Assembly (NCBI RefSeq): GCF_009905375.1 | Contig: NC_133656.1 | Coordinates: forward strand, 239,166,415 to 239,230,414 | Source of the DNA: Apium graveolens | Taxonomy: Eukaryota; Streptophyta; Magnoliopsida; Apiales; Apiaceae | DNA: 64,000 bases | Direction: 5' to 3' | Part shown: one piece after another, positions 38,806 to 51,065 of the stretch | How the letters are laid out: each line of letters opens with the position of its first letter | How positions within the stretch are numbered: the stretch's first letter is position 1 | Program-made: the position numbers and the translations under genes | Notes under the pieces: generated by a model | Seen by the model: the letters and a program-made list of their open reading frames with translations, nothing else | The model's database searches: none | Told to the model about the DNA's origin: nothing

Positions 38806-39365
38806 TCTATACTATATTATTATGAGCCAAATATGGTTTCGTTTGGTCTTGGTTACCAACTTCCTAAAATGCCTATTAATACTTTCCAAAACAAAGTTAA
38901 AGTAAATATATTTTATTTAAATAAATTAAATCATGTATTTAATATAATTACAAACTCTTTGAATGATAATCCTACTTGATTTCTAATCGCACTCAACTTC
39001 TTTTTCACTTTTTTCGTAGGTAATTAAACACTTTCAAAATTAATTTTAATAATTCAAATTTAAAAATAACAATTTATTAACAAATCAAGAACACATTAAA
39101 AAAAAATTATCACATCATTCGCATACACCAAATCAACCGCATACACTGCTCTGATAAGCGTCCACGGTCGGAGGACTTTTTATTACTTTAACTATTTAGA
39201 ATTTGAATCTGTCAATAACAATAACACGATATATAAATCATTACCTTTGTCATGAATTTCAATAAAACATATTTATTATCTGCTATAATTTAATTTTATA
39301 TAATAAAAAATAATAAAATAATAAAAATAATAATCAGTCCGTGCGTCGCACGGGTTATAAGCTAG
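38806..39365 (+). mobile_element. Non-autonomous Helitron
   Basis: A 560-bp element with 5' TCTATACTATATTATTATGA, inserted between A (38,805) and T (39,366). At the 3' end a perfect hairpin CCGTGCGTCGCACGG (39,339-39,353) is followed by GTTATAAGCTAG. No Rep/helicase reading is present. Confidence 0.8.
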
Positions 39366-40022
39366 TATTTGTTAAACGAATTATCTCGATAAATGAATAC
39401 TACTATTTTTTTTGTTCCTAACATAACAGAGACAATATAGTTTTCATTCGGATAAATGAATAATCCCGATTAATGAGTAAAATATTTCAATTCCAAATAT
39501 ATTTATTTATTTAAACCGTAAACATCAGTATATAATTATATACGCTGACATCTTGTAAAAATAAAACAAATGTGAATATATTAGTTTCTTCTTTAATAAT
39601 TCTTTTTATAATTTAGCAGACTAGCTGACTTTTTATTTTATTTTATTGCGTGCATGAATGAAGATGTAGAGAAAGTGGAAGCTTAAAATTGAGTCCAGCC
39701 GAGCCGAGTTCCTGCCGCGCGCTGCATGCTACCCGATTAATTATCTACTTCATTTGTATATATATTTATTATTTCATTCTTAAAAAAACTTTTATTTCAT
39801 TTGTAATAAAAGTCTGTATGTAATTAAATAATACTAGTAATTAAGTAACTGAATGGCCGCCAGTTGCCTTTTTCTTGTAAATAAGTGGTGTGTTCTTTTT
39901 GGCTAATTATAAATGGTGAATTTTGATTTGTTTTGATTTAATTAAATAAATAAAAGTGGTATACATTCAAAATGAAATTCATGCATGACTCATTATTAAT
40001 GAAAAAAAATAAAAGTTATACG
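39366..40022. other. AT-rich spacer
   Basis: Nothing recognisable is seen. A short GC-rich patch near 39,695-39,730 (gagccgagttcctgccgcgc) stands out but is not coding. Confidence 0.4.
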
Positions 40023-40493
40023 TCTATACTATACTATTATAAGCAAACACCCTCTATTTGGTTGTTGGTCGGTTATTCAGTACAGTTGTTTGGTACGGTA
40101 AATATCAACCGCAATATCTAAAGACAGATAGATGAGAATCGTTGGATGTAATAATCAAATAATATTATATTAATATTTAAGCTGCTGTAATTGGTTTAGG
40201 GTTCGAATCCCGTCAACAGCGTATTATATTTAAATTTTTATATTTTTATTTTTAACAATTTTTACATGTTCAAGGTTCGAGTCCCGTGAACAACATATTA
40301 TATATTATATTACTTATTTTCAGTCAAGTCTCAAATTATCATAAAATGTATATTATTATAACTTATTATGTTCTTCAATTTATTTTTCAACTAAATCTAT
40401 ACTCATATATTAATAATTTTATAATAAAATATATTATTCAAAATTATTCGAGTGTTAAAAAACAATCCGTGCATATCACGGGTTATAAGCCAG
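40023..40493 (+). mobile_element. Second non-autonomous Helitron
   Basis: The 5' end TCTATACTATACTATTATAA matches the other Helitrons here. The 3' end is a partly decayed hairpin (CCGTGCATATCACGGGTTATAAG) with CCAG in place of CTAG. It contains two ggttcgaRtcccgt motifs. Confidence 0.7.
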
Positions 40494-40548
40494 TACCTAA
40501 TAAAATGAAGAATTGGACATCACGAATACCGATACACGCAAGAATATA

Positions 40549-40778
40549 CTCCCTCCATACCCTCAATTTTTTACATCGATCGACACGCATTTAATACTTT
40601 TATTAAATGTAATTGTATAATTTTTTTAATTTTTTTTCTAAACAAAAATATAATGTACAAATTTTTATAAAAAAAGGAAATTTTTAAAAATGAATTACGG
40701 AACTGTATTTTATGGTTATTTTAAAATACGTGTCAAATATGTGAAAGAAAATGTAAAGAAATTAGGGGACGGAGGTGG
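40549..40778. mobile_element. Stowaway-like MITE
   Basis: A 230-bp element between TA dinucleotides. The left end CTCCCTCCATACCCTC pairs with the right end GGGGACGGAGGTGG. The subterminal tttttacatc and atgtaaaga are also inverted. Confidence 0.7.
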
Positions 40779-40997
40779 TAAATGTTATTGTATATTCACA
40801 CTGTGGAAGATGATTATATTGTCTCAGCTAGCATCTAGCCTCTTGTACAACTCCTCTCTCTCTCGTTAAGAATAAAAAGATGGAAAATGCTAGAGATACA
40901 AAATTAATTACTAAAATAGTTACAGATGAAACATGTCACATGTTGGTTGGCTAAATATAAATGAACTCTCTGTAGTTATATTAATGGGACCAATTGA

Positions 40998-41140
40998 GCG
41001 CGATGAGATAGCTCAAGTGGTTAAGAGCTTATCTCTTGTCGTCCCAGGTTCTGAGTTCGATTATCGCTCACCCCGAGATTTGTTAGAACGGATACTCAAT
41101 TCTAAGACATATAAGCCATATTAGTAAAAAAAAAAAAATA
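40998..41140 (+). mobile_element. tRNA-related SINE
   Basis: The A box TAGCTCAAGTGG and the B-box region GGTTCTGAGTTCGATT are spaced as in tRNA-derived SINEs. The body ends in a poly(A) run (41,126-41,138). Flanking 11-bp duplications ggaccaattga (40,987-40,997) and ggatcaattga (41,141-41,151) differ at one base. The head is tRNA-like, but it does not fold into a convincing functional tRNA. Confidence 0.8.
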
Positions 41141-41151
41141 GGATCAATTGA

Positions 41152-41669
41152 ATTATTTCATTTTGTCACATCACCCATGTCATGTCATTTTGTTACAATT
41201 TTTTGTAATTTTCTTTTGTGCCTCTAGTATTACCTAAAAAGATTGACCCTATTGTTATTTTCTTTTGCTATTATATCTTCTTAATATTACCACAAGTCCT
41301 TAAATTATTAGTATCAGTGGGTACGTAAATTTATAACAAAAATTAGTTTCATGCAATGAGAAAAACTTTTAAGTAAAAGTTAGTTTCATCAAAAGCCGTC
41401 ACTATTGGTAATATTGACCAATTAGGTTAGGTACTGCACCAGCAGTATTAATGTGGAGAGTACATTACGTAATTGATTGTTGGCCTAGCAGGCTCATGGT
41501 GTGATTGTAATATGATCTGTTTAAATTCTGGGGCAAGTTCATCAAGACATTTACGTACCCATGTCACTTGATTAAACGTTTAAAGTCAAATTCATGTGGA
41601 GTGTGGGTAATATTTTTCATCAAGGTGGAAACAAATCATCTCGTGCAATGTTCTCACAGGACGTAAGTA
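41152..41669. other. Spacer with nothing recognised
   Basis: AT-rich, no coding or repeat signature seen. Confidence 0.4.
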
Positions 41670-41677
41670 AGTGTAAC

Positions 41678-42217
41678 TAGACCTGACAATTTGTTCGTGT
41701 CGTATATCTTCGTGTCGTATATTTTCGTTTTTCGTGTACTTGAATGTCAAACACAAAATCGACATGTTTAGCGTTCGTGTACATTCGTGTCCGTGTACTT
41801 TCATTTCGTGTATGTCATATTAATTGAATATTAATATATATTAAATTTAATATTAATATAAATTAAAATATAAGATTTTTAGGTAAAAAATTATAAAATA
41901 TATGGAAAATATATATCCAGATCTCAATTCTATACAATATAATAAAATCAAATAATATTTTAAAAATAAATATGCATACATTTATTATAATACTACATAT
42001 ATTTATAAAATATTAAAATTTATTATAATATTTATCTATGTCGTATACTTCGTGTCGTGTACTCGAAGGTTAAATTCAAAATCGACAATAAATCTAGACA
42101 GTGTACTTTCGTGTTCATGTATTTTCATGTCGTGTACTAAAAGGGCAAACACCAACACTAAATTTTCGTGTCGTTTTGTGTCGTGTAAGCGTGTCGTGTC
42201 CAAAATTACCGGGTCTA
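41678..42217. mobile_element. Non-autonomous hAT element with CGTGTCGTG subterminal repeats
   Basis: A 540-bp element begins TAGACCTGACAATTTG and ends AAAATTACCGGGTCTA. The 8-bp flanks are agtgtaac (41,670-41,677) and cgtgtaac (42,218-42,225). Both subterminal regions carry many copies of ttcgtgtcgt/cgtgtact, while the core is AT-rich. It sits just upstream of the copy 2 WAK fragment. Confidence 0.8.
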
Positions 42218-42308
42218 CGTGTAACATACTAATACAGCTTTTTGTTCAAGACAAATAATTATCAAAGTGTCTATAAAAGCGCTTTTTACTTGTTAGCTTC
42301 AAATCATC

Positions 42309-43335
42309 CATCTTTATAAACTAGAAAAGATCCTTTCAGTTAATCATCGATCCTTTCAGTTATTCATTTTCGTGAAATATCATTTTCTTATATGTGATTC
42401 AAACAATAGCTACAGCATCAGTGCAAATCTTTTTAATTCTCCTTTCACTTTCTCGTATTTAAATGATTTCACTGTGGTCGGTTGTGATGATCGAGCATTG
42501 ATCACCAACCCTAAAGAGAAGCATTACAGTAGTAGTACTGGTTGCAGTTCCAAATGCATCAACGCTAAAGATGTTCTTAATCATAGTTGTTACCGGATTG
42601 GTTGTTGTCGAGTACTAATACCAAAAGGTCTAAAGTACTTCGAGGCTCAACTTGAATCAATAAGCAACCATACCAGGGCTTGGTCTAACCGTTGTAGCTA
42701 TGCTTTCTTGGCTGAAAAGGATAGATTTAAGTTCCGTGGTGCTTCAGATTTATCTGATCCTACATTTATTGAGAGGACAATCGATACTTGACTGGGTACT
42801 TGGGAATCAAACTTGTGATGAAGCACAAAAATCAAACGGGTATGCCTGTCAGTCAAATACCAACTGGATTAATTCAACCAATGATCTTCTAGGGTACACT
42901 TGTAGATGCCGTCAAGGTTTTCGAGGCAACCCATACCTAGCTAAGCCCAGGCTGCCAAGGTCAGTCTTCATTCAAAACATACTCAAAAACAGTACTGATA
43001 CAAATATTTAGCACATTGTATCCTGATTGTGCCTGTATAATTTGTGGTGATGCTCTTTGGTAGATTTCGATGAATGTGCTGATCCAAACAAAAAATGGTG
43101 CGAGAAAATGTACACCAATACTATTGGGGGTTATTACTGTTCTTGTCACTACAACAAATTCGGCTATTTACGACGGCCAACTTACGACGGAAAAAAATGC
43201 GCTCCTAACTTACGACGGAAAAAACCCGTCATAAATGACCAGATTTGTTGTAGTGGCACGGGTACTATGGCAATGGCAAAGTTAATGGTTGCATCGCTGT
43301 GAAATCCAAATTTCCAGCAATCAAATTCTCACTAG
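42309..43335 (+). pseudogene. Wall-associated-kinase-like ectodomain fragment (copy 2)
   Basis: Same architecture as positions 1-1,030: WAK Cys-rich segment, EGF-like segment after the shared frameshift near 42,786-42,791, then the calcium-EGF exon interrupted by a CACTA MITE. It differs by a 3-nt in-frame deletion (AWSNRCSYA against AWSFNHCSYA) and a few substitutions. There is no kinase domain. Upstream, 42,226-42,308 may be part of the original promoter or intron. Confidence 0.8.
43147..43255. mobile_element. Miniature CACTA element in the WAK exon (copy 2)
   Basis: A 109-bp element with a perfect 12-bp inverted repeat, CACTACAACAAA and TTTGTTGTAGTG. It is better preserved than in copy 1, where one base of the right end has changed. 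Confidence 0.8.
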
Positions 43336-43377
43336 GTAATATATATTTTTCCTCTGAAAATATTGTGTTATTGAAAA

Positions 43378-45499
43378 GATGTTCATGGATCGTGGGAGTA
43401 TTGAGGTTGATGATGTATATGCTTTTTCCGTGACATCTGATATTATTATGAACTCCGATCCTGAACCACAAAGTATGGAAGAGTGTCGACACCGAGATGA
43501 TTGGCCAAAATGGAAAATTGCGATTCAAGAAGAATTGCAATCATTACGCAAGAGAAATGTATTTGGACCTGCAGTCCAAACACCAGCTGGTGTAGTCCCT
43601 GTCGGGAATAGATGGGTGTTTATACGAAAATGAAATGAAAGGAATGAAATTGTGAGATATAAGGCCCGACTAGTAGCCCAGGGATTCTCTCAAAGACATG
43701 GTTTTGATTACCAGGAAACATACTCTCCTGTGATGGATGGAGTTACTTTTCGTTTTCTAATAGGTATGGCTTGTATGGAAAAACTGGAAACACGTTTGAT
43801 GGACGTTGTGACAGCATACCTATATGGATCACTTGATATTGATATTTATATGAAAATTCCTGAAGGGTTAAATATTGAGGACACTAAGCCTCGACATCTA
43901 TATTCTGTTAAATTACAACGATCATTGTATGGTTTGAAACAATCTGGTCGTATGTGGTACAACAGGCTGAGTGAGTACTTATTGAATGATGGATATGTTA
44001 ATAATCAAGTGTGTCCTTGCATTTTTATTAAACAATCATCAACTGGTTTTGTTATTATTGTTGTATATGTGGATGATTTGAATATTATCGGTACTACTGA
44101 AGATATTACTAATGCTGTTAACTATTTGAAAAATGAGTTTGCAATGAAAGATCTTGGAAGGACAAGATTTTGTTTAGGTATACAGGTGGAGCACTTATCT
44201 TCAGGAATATTTGTTCATCAATCAAACTACACTGAAAAGATTCTTGATCGGTTCTACATGGACAAAGCTCATCCACTAACCATACCAATGGTTGTTCGAT
44301 CACTCGAGGTTGAAAAAGATCCTTTCCGTCTTAGAAAACAAGATGAAGAGACTCTTGGACCTGAAGTTCCATATCTCAGTGCAATTGGCGCTCTCATGTA
44401 TCTTGCAAACAACACACGACCTGATATTGCATTTGCAGTGAACTTGTTGGCAAGATTTAGTTCTGACCCTACTAAAAGGCATTGGGATGGAATAAAACAT
44501 ATATTTAGATATCTTCGAGGGACAATCGATCTTGGACTATTCTTCCCAAACAATTCAAGATCACTGCTAGTTGGATATGCGGATGCTGGATACATGTCAA
44601 ATCCTCATTTTCGGCGATCACAAATAGGTTACCTATTTACATATTGTGATAGTGCTATCTCTTGGAAGTCTACAAAACAGACTATGACCGCAACTTCATC
44701 AAACCACGCAGAGTTACTAGCAATTCATGAAGCAAGCAGAGAATGTATTTGGCTAAGGTCGGTCATTCAACATATTCGAGAATCATGTGGATTATCAAGT
44801 ATTTCAGATAGTCCTACAGTTTTATTCGAGGATAACTCGGCCTGCATCAAACAACTTAAGGAAGGATATATTAAAGGGGATCGAACAAAACACATATTGC
44901 CAAAATTCTTCTACCCTCATGAACTTCAAGAAAATGGTGATATTGATATTCAACAAGTTCGCTCATGCGATAATCTAGCAGATATGCTTACAAAGTCACT
45001 ACCTACATCAACATTTGAGAAGCTAAGAAATAATATGGGTATGCGGAGGTTAAAAAGTTTGCTACATCAAAATGTCAAAATGTGAGACATTTTATTGAGG
45101 GGGAGGTTGTACTTGTTTTCCTTCGTCAAGGTTTTTATCCCACTGGGTTTTTCCTTGTAAGGTTTTAACGAGGCAGTCAATCTTTGCAATAATTCGCATT
45201 TGACAATCAAGGGGGGGTGTTAAAATATTTGAATAAAAAAAAAGTGATTGTCAAAGCGTATCGAGGAAGTCTCTCAAATCTTACCAAGGAAGACTTGTAA
45301 AGCTTATCGAGGAAGACTTGTAAAGCTTATCGAGGAAGTTTTGTAATACTTAATGAAGAAGATTTGAATAGCTTACTTAGTAAGCCTTGTAAACCAACTA
45401 CTATAAATAACTCATTTAGCTAATGAAATACAACACAACTTTCTCTGCATCTTCTATTCTCCTATACTTCCTCTACATTAAACATAACTAATATTTTCA
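43378..45499 (+). mobile_element. 5'-truncated Copia with RT/RNase H and 3' LTR (copy 2)
   Basis: Same truncation point as in copy 1. The coding frame 43,379-45,085 is broken only by the shared TGA at 43,631-43,633. It retains YVDD followed by LNIIGTTED, and the RNase H block. The LTR is 45,218-45,499. Confidence 0.88.
45218..45499 (+). repeat. Copia 3' LTR (copy 2)
   Basis: 282 bp with TG...CA ends, preceded by a 7-base G run (11 in copy 1). Otherwise essentially identical to 2,917-3,198. Confidence 0.75.
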
Positions 45500-46996
45500 G
45501 TCAAGGTTTATAACAATTTCCAATATATTTGACCATTTTTCAAAATGACATTCACGGTAACACTAGAAATAGAAACTCCTAAACCATATTCCCTGAGTCA
45601 TTCATAGCAAATCCAAGAGCGTCTTAACTTATTATATATATATATAATAAAATATTAGTTTTATTAATTTAAGATATAGATGAAACATTTGTCTCCAACA
45701 ATTCTCCTTATATTTATTCCTTATTTAATAATTTAATAATATCAATTCATTCTTTTCATTAAAGTAAGAGAGAAAGATGATTTGACTCGTTTTTTATTAT
45801 AAAATATTCTCACTCATTTTTTAAATATTTTTTGCTCATTCGTTATACGTATTTTAAGGCTAATATAAGCAAAATTTTATAATTTATTTTTATGTATAAA
45901 AGCTTAACTATTACATTGTTATTTAAAAGAAAAGATATTTAAAATTATTTAGGGAACGTTACTTTACGGAGCCTAACTTAAAATGCGTGTGGATCCCCGT
46001 CTCAAATATTAAAAATTTTGGAGGGACGCATGAAGTAATGTTTAAGGGATTCTTAAAAAAAGAAGAATGTTATTTAAAAATAACCATATTAGAGTAAGTC
46101 CAACAACCTCTTAATTCAGTCATCAAATATAATGCAAAAAATTAGTTCCTAATGAATTAAGACATAAATAAGGATGTTTGTCTGCAACAATACTATTTAT
46201 ACTTATTCCTTATTTAATATTTTATTATTAAAAACCTATCAAATCAATTATAATTTAACATTTAAAAAAGAGAAAGAGATAGTGGTACCCTAATATAATA
46301 TAAATTAGTAGTTAAAGGATCTTAAAAGACCAGACAAATACTTAAAAATAAGAACTCAGAGTAGATAACTTTTTAAGGAAGTAGTTAGAGGCTATTGGAG
46401 TACAAATTTTATTCAAAATCTTTATAATTGAAAGTTAAGAGGCCTTATCTTTTGGATTTGCTCTAAAGAATGACCAGAAAATTGTTGAAAAAATGACTAA
46501 AATAACTGATTTTTTTTTTAAAAAATAACAAAAAAAAAAGTATTAAGAAAAATGACTAATTTTAACCGATTGAATAATTCACTCTTGCGTATCCCTATTT
46601 ATATAAAATATACTCAGTAATAATTAAATATTTTATATATGAGATACTGACAGTTAGATATTTTATAAATTGGATATTTTGGATATTTCATATATTGGAT
46701 ATTTTATATAAAATAGACATTCAAACGACAATTGAATATCCAATCGGCTACATTTTGTCAAATTTTCAAAAATTAATCATTTTTATATAAAAATTGACTA
46801 AATTTTTGACTAAATTTGTTATTCCCAGTAATTATTCTGAGCACGATTTTGATCAACTGAAACAGATATCAAAACATATTTGCACAGAAATGAAGTACTC
46901 AGAACTCAGAAGGGCTGTGAGGTTCATTTAACGCACACGCTCCCTTGCACTCGATATCTCTGTAAATCGATTAGAAGCAACAAGAAGACGAATAAG
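45500..46996. other. Spacer and upstream region of PPR gene C
   Basis: Up to 46,264 it matches copy 1 (to 4,004). A 34-bp filler (46,265-46,298, aaaagagaaagagatagtgg...) replaces the 3,186 bp that holds PPR gene A in copy 1. From 46,299 to 46,996 it aligns to the gene B upstream region but is clearly more diverged than the rest of the duplication. The conserved PPR leader starts near 46,924. Confidence 0.65.
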
Positions 46997-48799
46997 ATGA
47001 GGTTTTGTTTGAGTTGCAAATCATCATCAGGTATTTATCTTACGCCCTTTCTTCATTCACATTCTCTTCACATTAACCCTAATCATCCTAAAAAACCCTA
47101 TATTCCTTCTTTATCAAACCCTAATGCTCAATTACAGCAATTACTTTACGAGAAATCCAAGGTTGGTTTCGATAAGCTCGATGATGCTCTCTTTGTGTTC
47201 GATAAAATGCTCAAAATGAAACCTCTGCTTCCTGCTTTGAATTTCAGTCAGCTCTTAGCTGGCCTTGTTCGAATGAAAGAGTACTCTGTAGGTGTCTCTA
47301 TGTTTAGAGATATGTGCGTTTTATGCGTTCCCGTTAACATATTTACCTATAATACTGTAATCAACTGTTGCTGTCACCTGAATAGACTTGATTACGCCTT
47401 CTCGTTGTTGGGCGGATCCATTAAGCGTGGTTTCGTCCCAGATGTTGTGACCTACAACACTCTTATCAAGGGCCTTCTATCTCAAGACAGGCCTGTTGAG
47501 GCTGAACATATGTTTAGGAAGCTTATTTTATTCAATGAGGTTCAACCCAATGTAGTAACCTATAGCATTATCATCGACGGTCTATGCAAAACTTCAAATA
47601 CTTTAATGGCTGTCAAGTTGTTTAGAAATATGGGGAAGAAAGGTTGTATTCCCAATACAGTGACTTATTCCACCCTTATTGATGCTTTATGCAAAGACCG
47701 ACATGTTGATCATGCATTGAGTCTTCTTTCTGCAATGAACCACAAAGGCATTTCACCGAATGTTGTCACCTATAATTCATTAATTCAAGGTCTCTGCAAC
47801 TTTGGTCGATGGGAAGATGCAATTCAATTGCTGGGAGAGATGAATGCCAGGAATATCCCTCCAGATTTGCATACTTACAATATATTGATAGATGCATGTT
47901 GCAAAGAAGGAAAGGTCAAAGATGCGGAATCTGTGATGGAATTGATGATTCAAAGAGGCCAATATCCTGATGTAGTCACATACAATTCACTGATGGATGG
48001 ATATTGCTTGCGTGGAGAAATTGATGAAGCCTTAGAGGTGCTCAAAACCATGAGGGGAAAGGGTATATTGCCCAATTCTTGTACCTACAATATTTTGATA
48101 AATGGTTGTTGTAAAAAGATGGAAGTGGACAGAGCAATTAGTCTCCTTAAACAAATGCCCCTTGAAGGTTTGGTACCAACAATTGAAACTTTCAGTACTA
48201 TTTTGCAAGGATATTTTCAGGCAGGTAGAGTTGTTGAAGCACGAAAGTTTCTTCAGGAGAGGATGCTAAACGAAGGTTGTAAACTAGATATTGTAACATT
48301 TACGATCATATTGCATGGTCTTTGCGAGAACCATCTTGTTGGTGAAGCACTCTCTTTCTTTCACACAATGGAATGCGCTGGTGTACATCCAGATATAGTT
48401 ATTTACACTATTCTGATTGACGGATTGAGCAAAGATGGACGTCTAGAAAAGGCAAGAACCCTTTTTGAAAGCCTTCCTTCGAAAGGCTTAAGACCTGATG
48501 TCAAAGCGTATACCGTCATGATCGGAGCATTTTGTCGAGAAGGGTTTCTCGATGAGGCGAATGAACTATTTGCGAAAATGAAAGATAGTATTTGCTTGCC
48601 TAATGGTGCTACCTACAACACACTTATTCGCGGCTGTTTTTGCAACATGAAGTACAGTGAGGCAATTGCACTCATAGATGAGATGCATGCTCGCGGCTTC
48701 TCAGAAGATGCATCTACCGTGTCCATGTTACTAGTCTTACTTGAATCAAAAGATCAGGATCCTGCTCTTCTTGCTTTGCGTAAGAAGTACTTGACGTAG
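46997..48799 (+). CDS. Rf-like P-class PPR protein C (mosaic of A and B)
   Basis: This 600-codon intronless gene is the only PPR gene in copy 2. The N-terminus and repeats 1-3 are close to both A and B. Repeats 4-9 and the start of repeat 10 follow A in most places (CIPNTVTY, HALSLLSAMNH, RGQYPD, FQAGRVVEAR), with scattered B-like positions (PPDLHTY). From about 48,241 (KFLQERMLNEG) to the end it is nearly identical to B. The (5,35) pairs for repeats 1-14 are SN, ND, NN, SN, SN, ND, ND, NN, NT, SD, TD, TD, TN, ND, a combination found in neither A nor B. It has a predicted mitochondrial transit peptide and the same start rationale as A. The frame is fully open, so it is likely functional. Confidence 0.93.
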   Translation: MRFCLSCKSSSGIYLTPFLHSHSLHINPNHPKKPYIPSLSNPNAQLQQLLYEKSKVGFDKLDDALFVFDKMLKMKPLLPALNFSQLLAGLVRMKEYSVGVSMFRDMCVLCVPVNIFTYNTVINCCCHLNRLDYAFSLLGGSIKRGFVPDVVTYNTLIKGLLSQDRPVEAEHMFRKLILFNEVQPNVVTYSIIIDGLCKTSNTLMAVKLFRNMGKKGCIPNTVTYSTLIDALCKDRHVDHALSLLSAMNHKGISPNVVTYNSLIQGLCNFGRWEDAIQLLGEMNARNIPPDLHTYNILIDACCKEGKVKDAESVMELMIQRGQYPDVVTYNSLMDGYCLRGEIDEALEVLKTMRGKGILPNSCTYNILINGCCKKMEVDRAISLLKQMPLEGLVPTIETFSTILQGYFQAGRVVEARKFLQERMLNEGCKLDIVTFTIILHGLCENHLVGEALSFFHTMECAGVHPDIVIYTILIDGLSKDGRLEKARTLFESLPSKGLRPDVKAYTVMIGAFCREGFLDEANELFAKMKDSICLPNGATYNTLIRGCFCNMKYSEAIALIDEMHARGFSEDASTVSMLLVLLESKDQDPALLALRKKYLT

Positions 48800-50315
48800 T
48801 TACCTTGTATAATTCCAAATCAGGCTTTGATAAGCTCGATAATCGCTTCTTTTATTTCGGCTAAAATCTGCAATTGATACCTCTGTTTCCTGATTGAGTG
48901 TTCCTGTATGAATTTTGATCAATTGCTAGCAACAACTGCTATACATATAATATTTTGTTGGATGCATATTGCAATAAAAGAGAAAACTAGACATGACTAT
49001 TTATCTTCATGGAGAAATTGCAAATGTTCAGCATTTTGTTGCATGAATTGTGTCAGCCGGGTAAATAAATAAAGTACACTTCTTTTGAATAAGATGTAAG
49101 ATTAAGGCAACAATACGATGACATACACTCCCTGTTAGATTGTTTTTGGAAGAAGTATCATAGTGATATGTCACTGTCTTTGTTTCTCTTGATGCATTCT
49201 AATGCTTACTCCTTTTATATTCCTTAGTTTCTAATTGCATTGCTTACAATATTGTTATATGTATATGTATTCAACATTATTCTTCTAATGAAGCTTCTGT
49301 ACTGATAGACAACATTCTTGTTTGTGGCTTCTTAGGAGATCCTACATAAGGTCCATGTTATCACACCTTCGATAAGTATGCATACTATTATACTTCCTAA
49401 ATTGAATACATTTACAATTGTTATTTTAGATGTTTTTAATCTCTTGCTATGCAGCACACGTCGTTGCATTCAAGAGGTAATTGCAGAGTGCAGATTCTGC
49501 TCCCCGTTTCGAGGTAACAGAATATGACAATAGCCTTCATTTGTCAAACATGAACCACTCGGTTCACTGTTTGATTCGGTTCCAGATTATTAGATCATTT
49601 CTATTTTTAATTCTAAAAAATTGTCTTCTACTATATGCCTTGTAATCCGGGAGACTGGTGTATATTATGACCTCTGCTAATGGAAACTAATGTTCCAAAG
49701 TTTTGTTATTATGGTAGTTCTCATAATCTTTATCATGACATCCTCAATATCTAATAGAAATGTTTTAAGAGAAGGGAAAAATAGGCGGACGTGGAATTCA
49801 GTTGCAGAAAAAACGCAGACATAGAATGTTATTAACATAATTGGATATATGATGTAGCTACTGATTCGGTGATTCATTTACACGATGAAAGCGTAAACAT
49901 GGAATTAGAAATCTTTAGAAATGTAATTTTTTTAATTAAAAATTGTTCATGTAGTGATTCTGATGATATAAGAAATAGCCGAGGAAAAGAATGTTATTAA
50001 CATAATTGAATATATGATGCTCCTTATTCTAATTTGTTGCTTAAATTAATACTTTAATACACTTAGCAGTCAAAAAAAGTTGAATTGGTTTATGACCTTT
50101 TAATGCTCGACTAGATGTAATTGGTTTTAGCAGAAATCTTTATAACTATGGCTGTACTGTATGATTTTTAAGTGTATTCGAACTTGAATGTTGTCTTGGT
50201 ATTGCGGTCAAAATGTGACCTTGAGGCTCTTTTAGGTTAATTGTTACTCGTGTGTAGATCTATTATTTAACGAGTATTAGTTTATGAGTAAGCAAATTGT
50301 TACATGTTTATTCAG
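48800..50315. other. Spacer downstream of PPR gene C
   Basis: Near-identical to 9,708-11,223. No gene is seen. Confidence 0.6.
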
Positions 50316-51065
50316 GTATCTTTCGTTAGCTCCGGTGCTAGTTCGTTAAAGTCTCAATCAAGCATATTTGGTGCTTCTGTTCCTGGGGATTCATTATCCT
50401 TACAGTCAAGAGGGCATAAGAATTGTAAACTACTATTCACTATTATAAGTGTCTACTGTAATATATGCTGTTTTGATTTCTATCCCCTGTAATTGTTACA
50501 GAAAATCTAGTTCTCGGAGTATCCAACCAATCCAAGTTACAGCCCCTGAACAGCCACCTACCATTCAGAGTAAGAAATGTACGTTGTTACCTAATGCATG
50601 GCAAAAAATTTGAGGATTTAGAACTTCTAAGTCTGCTCAATTTTTACAGAACTGGGAGGAAGACAAGATTCGGAATCAATAGTAAGTTAAGTTATGTATT
50701 GTGTTGTGTTTTATTTTAGTTTCTCTAATTGATTTATTTCTGATTTAACAAGGCAAATTTAAAATCCCTTGTCTGACACGACATTATTTGTCAGATCGTT
50801 TGTACGAAATGTGGACGTTTTGACCAAGTACTAACTGAAAGACCACATATGAAATGTTCATGGAATTCAAATTGAAAGATTTGAGAAATGAGAAAAAAGG
50901 AGAGGGAAAGAGGTTGCCTAATATGCAAAGTCAAATTTTACTTGTTTATTAATAAATTAGGTCATCTGCCTTACCCGTTACCAAAGATTGGGAATAGACA
51001 ATAGTCGTTTTGTAATTATATATAGTTATCCTGTACCAATGTCCTTGCTAATCAAATGTTTATGT

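Noticed and set aside
41002..41080. A tRNA gene with A and B boxes
   Set aside because: The acceptor stem does not pair well, and the poly(A) tail with flanking target duplications identifies it as a SINE.
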